DNA of 64,000 nucleotides from Eutreptiella sp. 'Long Island Sound 2002' (taxonomy: Eukaryota > Euglenozoa > Euglenophyceae > Eutreptiales > Eutreptiaceae). Numbering within the stretch: position 1 is the first letter of the stretch; every line of letters begins with the position of its first letter. The notes beneath the pieces are model-generated. The model had not been told where the DNA came from. It saw only the letters and a program-made list of their open reading frames with translations, and searched no databases. The stretch is from the NCBI GenBank assembly GCA_964036045.1, contig OZ038382.1, positions 140,380,961 through 140,444,960 of the forward strand, given 5' to 3'. The position numbers were made by a program, and so were the translations under genes. This document shows positions 59,209-64,000 of the stretch, piece by piece.

Positions 59209-61140
59209 ACATGGTGATGGCATTCCATCTACCTCCTCATGCCTGTTCGCACTGTGCATTCATTCTCTGTCCCAGAGGTCAGCCACTCGGCGGTTGTGTC
59301 ACGGTTGAGTCATGTACCAAGAAAAGCGGGGTAAGCGGTGTAGGACGATGATTTTTCCATTACAATGTGCCTGCGAAGGGACTGCTGGGTCCCCAGAGGA
59401 CAGAGCCTTCTTTTGCTGTACTTCTGCATGTTTGCGACTCCTTTGCTTTTTTTGATGTTTATTTCTGTACTTGCAGGTTCGTGTTGAGTCCCAGAGTCCA
59501 TATCACAGACACCACATTGTCCACACAATGCCGTTGAGATGGTCAGCTTTAGGGGTGGGTGTTTGTAACTGGGCTTGCTCATCAGTTTTTTTTTTCTGTC
59601 AGCATGGTGTGACCCTGTTGGATGGTTGGGCCTGTGATGGCCCCTGTCTGGATTTTGTTATCACTTCTGCTGCTTGGTCAGCTACAGGGAGGCAGTCACT
59701 GCCATGGTCCAGCTACATTTGTTGATTTTTGCTGCCTCTTCCTCGTCCAGCCTAACTGCCACTGTAGTTTTGGACTTCCGGGGTCAGACAACACACGGGC
59801 GTGTGCTGTCTTGGGAGGGGGATGTAAGTGGCAGTGATTCATGGCCGCCCAGCTTGGCTGCAGGCAGTTAGAATCGGCTGTGATGAATAGAATTCGCGGC
59901 AATGCTCACGCCTCACATTGTCGCGTGCAAATTTCTGTGTAATAAATTGACGACGTTTCAATTCAGTACGCTTCGTTGATCAACGATTGTAGCAATCAGA
60001 TTGTATAATCATTTCATCATGATCAGTCTTGAAGGTCCGTTCACTGTCACATTTCAGGGTCCTGTTTCACAATGCAACAATGACAATGAATGGATATTCG
60101 TTGTCTTGATGTTGTGATCCTGCTTTGGACATCATTGAGGTCTGTGATTTTGTAGTTGGCATAAATCCGGTGTGAAAACAAGGTTCCTCATTTCAAGGAG
60201 TAAAACTACAAGTGGGTTTTGCACGATTGGATCGACAAACAATCCATGGCTTCACAAACGTCTAGCACCTATGCATACCTGTCAGCAATCCCCCAAATGT
60301 TAGGCTATGTACAATGGGATCTCCCTATTCACGGCTTGCCTACTCACCGAACCCATGTAACCGGCACCGGTATTGATGTACATGGTGGCTAAGCAACCAC
60401 AAACACCCAAAAGAAGATTGTTGAAAAGCAGTCAGAGTTGCTAGTCAACCCCAGGACCTTGCGTGGCGCGCATAGACACATATTGGCCAACGCTAACAAC
60501 TGGCAGGAGCCAATTTGGTGAAGAAACGACCATTATCTAGGGGACTATGGTGGGAAGTTAGGTGGACCTCACCTACCGTCTACCCTTTGTAGGGGTCGGT
60601 TCTAGCCATTTTGTGTCAGCCCTGCTAAGGATTTCATGCTTGGGACCTCGCTTGGCACACCTATGGGGACGGCACTCATATTTCTCTCCAAAACACAGTC
60701 GTCACCATATTGCACCATTCTTGGTTGGTAACACATAGGGGAAAAGAATAAACGACTAACACACAGGAACTTACACGGCCTACACACAGGCACACGCTCC
60801 CTTCAAACTTTGTGTCTACCCAGCCGGGGGAACGACGTGAGGGAGGCTCGCCTTTCACAACAGTGGGGCCCGTTACGAGACCGTCATAAAAGAATGTTTG
60901 GTATCATAGGGTATTGAGCCAAATCATTTTGCGTCGTTACACTGTACAACCGCGGGCAATGAAGTATTCGAGATGTTGTTATGTTTCTTGGCTTTTGTTG
61001 GTCTACTCAAATGCGTTAAACTCCATTGTGGCATTTTGGTGCAAAATCAAAGTTGACCCTTCCTACCTGCTGAGCAAGCAAAAAATGGGTACAACCATGA
61101 TATGGGCAACTCATTTCTGGCGTAGGTATACAACCCCAAT
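59209..61140. other. No gene recognised
   Basis: Between the element IV integrase stop and the first tandem array. Only short frames without domains are present; the first ~700 bases are probably the 3' UTR of element IV. No LTR pair was found. Confidence 0.5.
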
Positions 61141-62240
61141 TTGACACTACCCTCACTGTCATCGCTAGCAACATTATACACGAACTTGCATTGCTGTTGC
61201 GGAACCCTTTGCATGGAGGCGTCATTAGCGAAGAGGCGGTGATTGGAAGATTGCCGTTGAATTAACCCTGCCCTTGGAGACGACATTTGGCCCCGTACAC
61301 AGTGACGAGATAAATGCGCAACGAAGATAAACCATGAACATCTCTGACACGTCTTTGTTGCCTTGGCCCTACGTGACCGCCAGCGGTGGCAACAATACAT
61401 AGTGAACCGCCATTGCTTTGGTCAAAGCCTGTGCATAGAGGCACCGCAATTGAGCAGGAACCCACTGGCAGATTGCACGGGAATGAAGCATGCCCTCTCA
61501 AACACACCTAGCACCGTACACAGTGGTTTGCCACATGCTTAACGGGGATGAACCGTGTGCATAAGGTTACCAAAGTCAAGCTACAGGTCACTAGTTGAGC
61601 AAGACGTCTCTGGTAGTTCGCTGTTGCTCCGACCCGGCCCTCACTGTCAAGGCGGGCGACGTTGTACAGTGAACTTGCATTGCTCCCACAGAACTCTATG
61701 CATCGAGCACTACAAAGTAGTAAAATTTCATTCTCGGGCTGCTGTTGAACTAAGGCCGGCTCCCACAGTGGTTTACCACATGCTTAACGGAGATGAAAGC
61801 TGTGATCGGAGCTACCAGAACCAAGCTGGATGTCACTGACTGTGCAAGACGTCACTGGCCAAACGTCTGTGCTCTGCCCCTGCCTTACTCTCAAGACTAG
61901 TGACATTGAAAGGTGACGTTGCGTTGCTATGGCCGACACTTGTGCAGGCATGCACTCTAAATGATCACGATGTCACCGGCGTATTGCTGTTAAATGAACC
62001 CTACCTTCTTGGACCTATCTGGCAGGTCCTTATTCGAGATGAACCCTATGCATGGAGTTACCAAAAGCGAGCTGGATGTCCGTGGCCAAACAGGAGGACC
62101 ATGGCAGGTCACTGTTGCTTTGACTTTAATCTCACTGTCACCGTTGGTGACACTACACCGTGAACAGGCATTAATGTCATCGAGGCCTGCGCATGCAGCA
62201 CCATGAGTTAGCTAGATGTCATTGTCAGAATTGCTGTATA
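61141..62240. repeat. Degenerate tandem array, period about 245 bp
   Basis: Related blocks that start near 61153, 61374, 61641, 61886 and 62132 share an order of phrases: CTCACTGTCA or similar, then a GTGGCAAC/GTGACATT-like core, GTGAAC, TTGCATTGCT, and later AGCTGGATGTC. Intervals are 221, 267, 245 and 246. The copies are strongly diverged, so this is an old satellite or minisatellite cluster. Confidence 0.6.
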
Positions 62241-62559
62241 AGAGGAGAGGGGGGTGTGAGCTGCAACCATGCTGCTGTGCAACACGAGGTCAGTATGTTG
62301 ATCTCATTGGAGGGGAAGGGCTGTGATTCTTTGGGCGATTGAGGCGTCGCAGGGCATGCGGCGGGGGGGGGGGCAGCAATTGGGTGCCCGTTAGTGAAAG
62401 TAATAGGTCAGTTAGCTTGCGCACTCACGGCGCCGCCCATGCGGAAATGGGTAGTACACGCATAGCAGCCAGCCATCTGTTGACAATGGTGTAAGATCAT
62501 AAACTTCTCTCACTCAACACTACTTGGACACAATGATCGTCAGAATTGCCTTTAAGTGC
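62241..62559. other. Unassigned spacer between arrays
   Basis: Contains a G run near 62362-62373 and nothing else recognisable. Confidence 0.5.
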
Positions 62560-64000
62560 ATGATCTTTCAATGAAAGATACAGAAAGCCAAGAAGCTATT
62601 CGTGCCAATGTATTACTACAACCGCCAGCCACCTGCCACCACGTCAAAGTAACACAAGTTGCAGCCAACTCATAGCCGCCGATGACGATCAACACATTGA
62701 AGCGCGGCAGACCACTGCATAGCAGTAAGGCCAATCGCCATGAGAAAAGAAAACTCTCTGTATGTGCGCTTGGCCGTCAGCAACCCAACGGGCTGTTGGT
62801 TTTGATATCTGAGGCCCCTTAGAATGACACCAGACAACAATTGACCATCGAAAGGATCTTTTGATCAAAAGTACCAATGGTCAGCAGTGCCATTGTAGTA
62901 TAGCAGTTTGGAGTTAGGGCCACGATATCAAAGCAATACCAGTTGCAGCAAACCCATATCCGTGGATAACTAATATACATTGAATCCAAACAGACTCCAT
63001 AATGGTAGCAAGACCCAAACCGCTCTGAGAGACGGTCATGTGCTATGTAGGTGGGTAAGTCTAGCACGGGCAGCAGCAACCAGAGAGCGCCGCGGGAAAT
63101 AATGCCAAATCTCCAGGAATAGTACCGGAAATCATTTAAGTAAGCCAAGTGATGTTTTGTTTGAAAATACAGTAACCATAACCCTGGTGGTGCAGATATC
63201 GTGAAGTAGTCGGGGGCCAGCCGCAACAATTTAAAATCAGTTGCAACCAACTCAGAGCCACCGGTAACCAACAGTTCATCGGAACCCCACACCACACCGA
63301 ATGACAACAAGGCGAATATCGCTCTGAGAGAAGAAACCTGGGTATGCAGTTTGGAAACTCCAGCTAGCAGCCCTCAACACCCATAGCACGGTTCGTATTG
63401 ATTCCCCAAGGCTGCCACAAGTATACCAAAAACCGATTTACAATCAGAATTCCGTGACCTTTTGATCCAAAACTGATAGCCAACAGTTTGCTCCTGTAGA
63501 TGTAGCACAAAAGTCGCATGCCACCGTCGAACGTCCAAATGACACGAGTTGCAGCCAACTCACAGCCGCACAAGATGAACACCAAATCGAGCGACACTGG
63601 ACGCCACAAACGTAGTAAGGCTACAATTGCTCTGATAAAAGAACATTGAGCATGTAAGTCGGAAAATGTGGCACGAAGTTATCTGTAGCCAGAGAGGCAT
63701 AGAGCGCCGTAGTTATTGATGCACCCATCAGCAAGAGTAATATTACACACCGGTTGGACGATCAAATTGATCTTTTGATAAGGATGTCAGTAGCCACTAG
63801 CATGATCGTGCAGCTGTAGAAGAGCAGTCCCGAGGCGGTGACCACGAAGTTCAAAGTACCGTCGGCTGAGCCAACTCAGAGCCACGGATATGGAAGAGGA
63901 CAGTGAAAAAAGCAGACCACCCAATACGCCCTGGTGTCATTTTCTTCTGAGAGCAAAACGCTCCAAGTATGTAGATTGCAAACTTTGGCATGGAGCCACC
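62560..64000. repeat. Degenerate tandem array, period about 300 bp, running off the window
   Basis: The core GTTGCAGCCAACTCAGAGCC and variants recur near 62658, 62942, 63240, 63548 and 63865 (intervals 284, 298, 308 and about 317). Each is followed by a phrase ending in TAGTAAGG or similar, then GCTCTGAGAG, and a GTATGTAG-like stretch. Five units are visible and the last continues past the end. Confidence 0.7.

Noticed and set aside
59471-59871. Small plus-strand frames downstream of element IV
   Set aside because: Cys- and Ser-rich sequences with no domain and no neighbour that would explain them.
61141-64000. A CRISPR-like array
   Set aside because: Repeats are long, diverged and without regular unique spacers, in an evidently eukaryotic context.

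Overview
This is eukaryotic nuclear DNA made almost entirely of nested, decaying transposable elements; I see no clear single-copy host gene. The evidence is Ty3/gypsy elements with chromodomains and zinc-knuckle Gag, an APE-type LINE with an RNase H domain, a TIR DNA transposon whose gene has two GT-AG introns, and degenerate tandem arrays. The combination of chromoviruses, an RNase H-bearing LINE and a transposon-linked TET/JBP-like oxygenase best fits a large repeat-rich genome of an alga, probably green lineage (charophyte or chlorophyte). A dinoflagellate-like genome is not excluded, so the organism call is an inference.

Layout. (1) 1-58 is the 3' end of a LINE lying on the plus strand. 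(2) 59-21683 is gypsy copy A (minus strand, 3' LTR outside the window). Its gag is split by a 12.6-kb LINE of the same family (6951-19535, minus) and a 248-bp insertion (19565-19812). (3) 21684-24429 has no genes and holds a degenerate ~185-bp tandem array and long poly-G runs. (4) 24430-53858 is a second gypsy family, G3 (minus), cut by three insertions: a ~200-bp element (26081-26282), the complete gypsy copy B with two 786-bp LTRs and a 5-bp target duplication (29293-40726), and a 5.9-kb TIR transposon (44206-50123). (5) 55319-59208 is a broken gypsy element (IV) on the plus strand. (6) 61.1-64.0 kb holds two degenerate tandem arrays of ~245 and ~300 bp.

How the parts work. Gypsy A and B share one layout: gag, aspartic protease, a Dam-methyltransferase-like module, reverse transcriptase, RNase H, integrase and chromodomain. 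The LINE runs from a possible Tudor-like ORF1 through endonuclease, reverse transcriptase, RNase H and a zinc motif to a putative ULP1-like cysteine protease and a long proline- and RS-rich tail. The TIR transposon carries a DDE-type transposase candidate and a three-exon gene ending in a TET/JBP-like 2-oxoglutarate/Fe(II) oxygenase domain. A 9-bp palindrome, GGTTSAACC, recurs 13 times in this element, always outside the proposed exons. Every element except small terminal features carries in-frame stops, frameshifts or active-site losses, so this is mostly a graveyard. The modules that could act on chromatin or DNA modification are its notable content.
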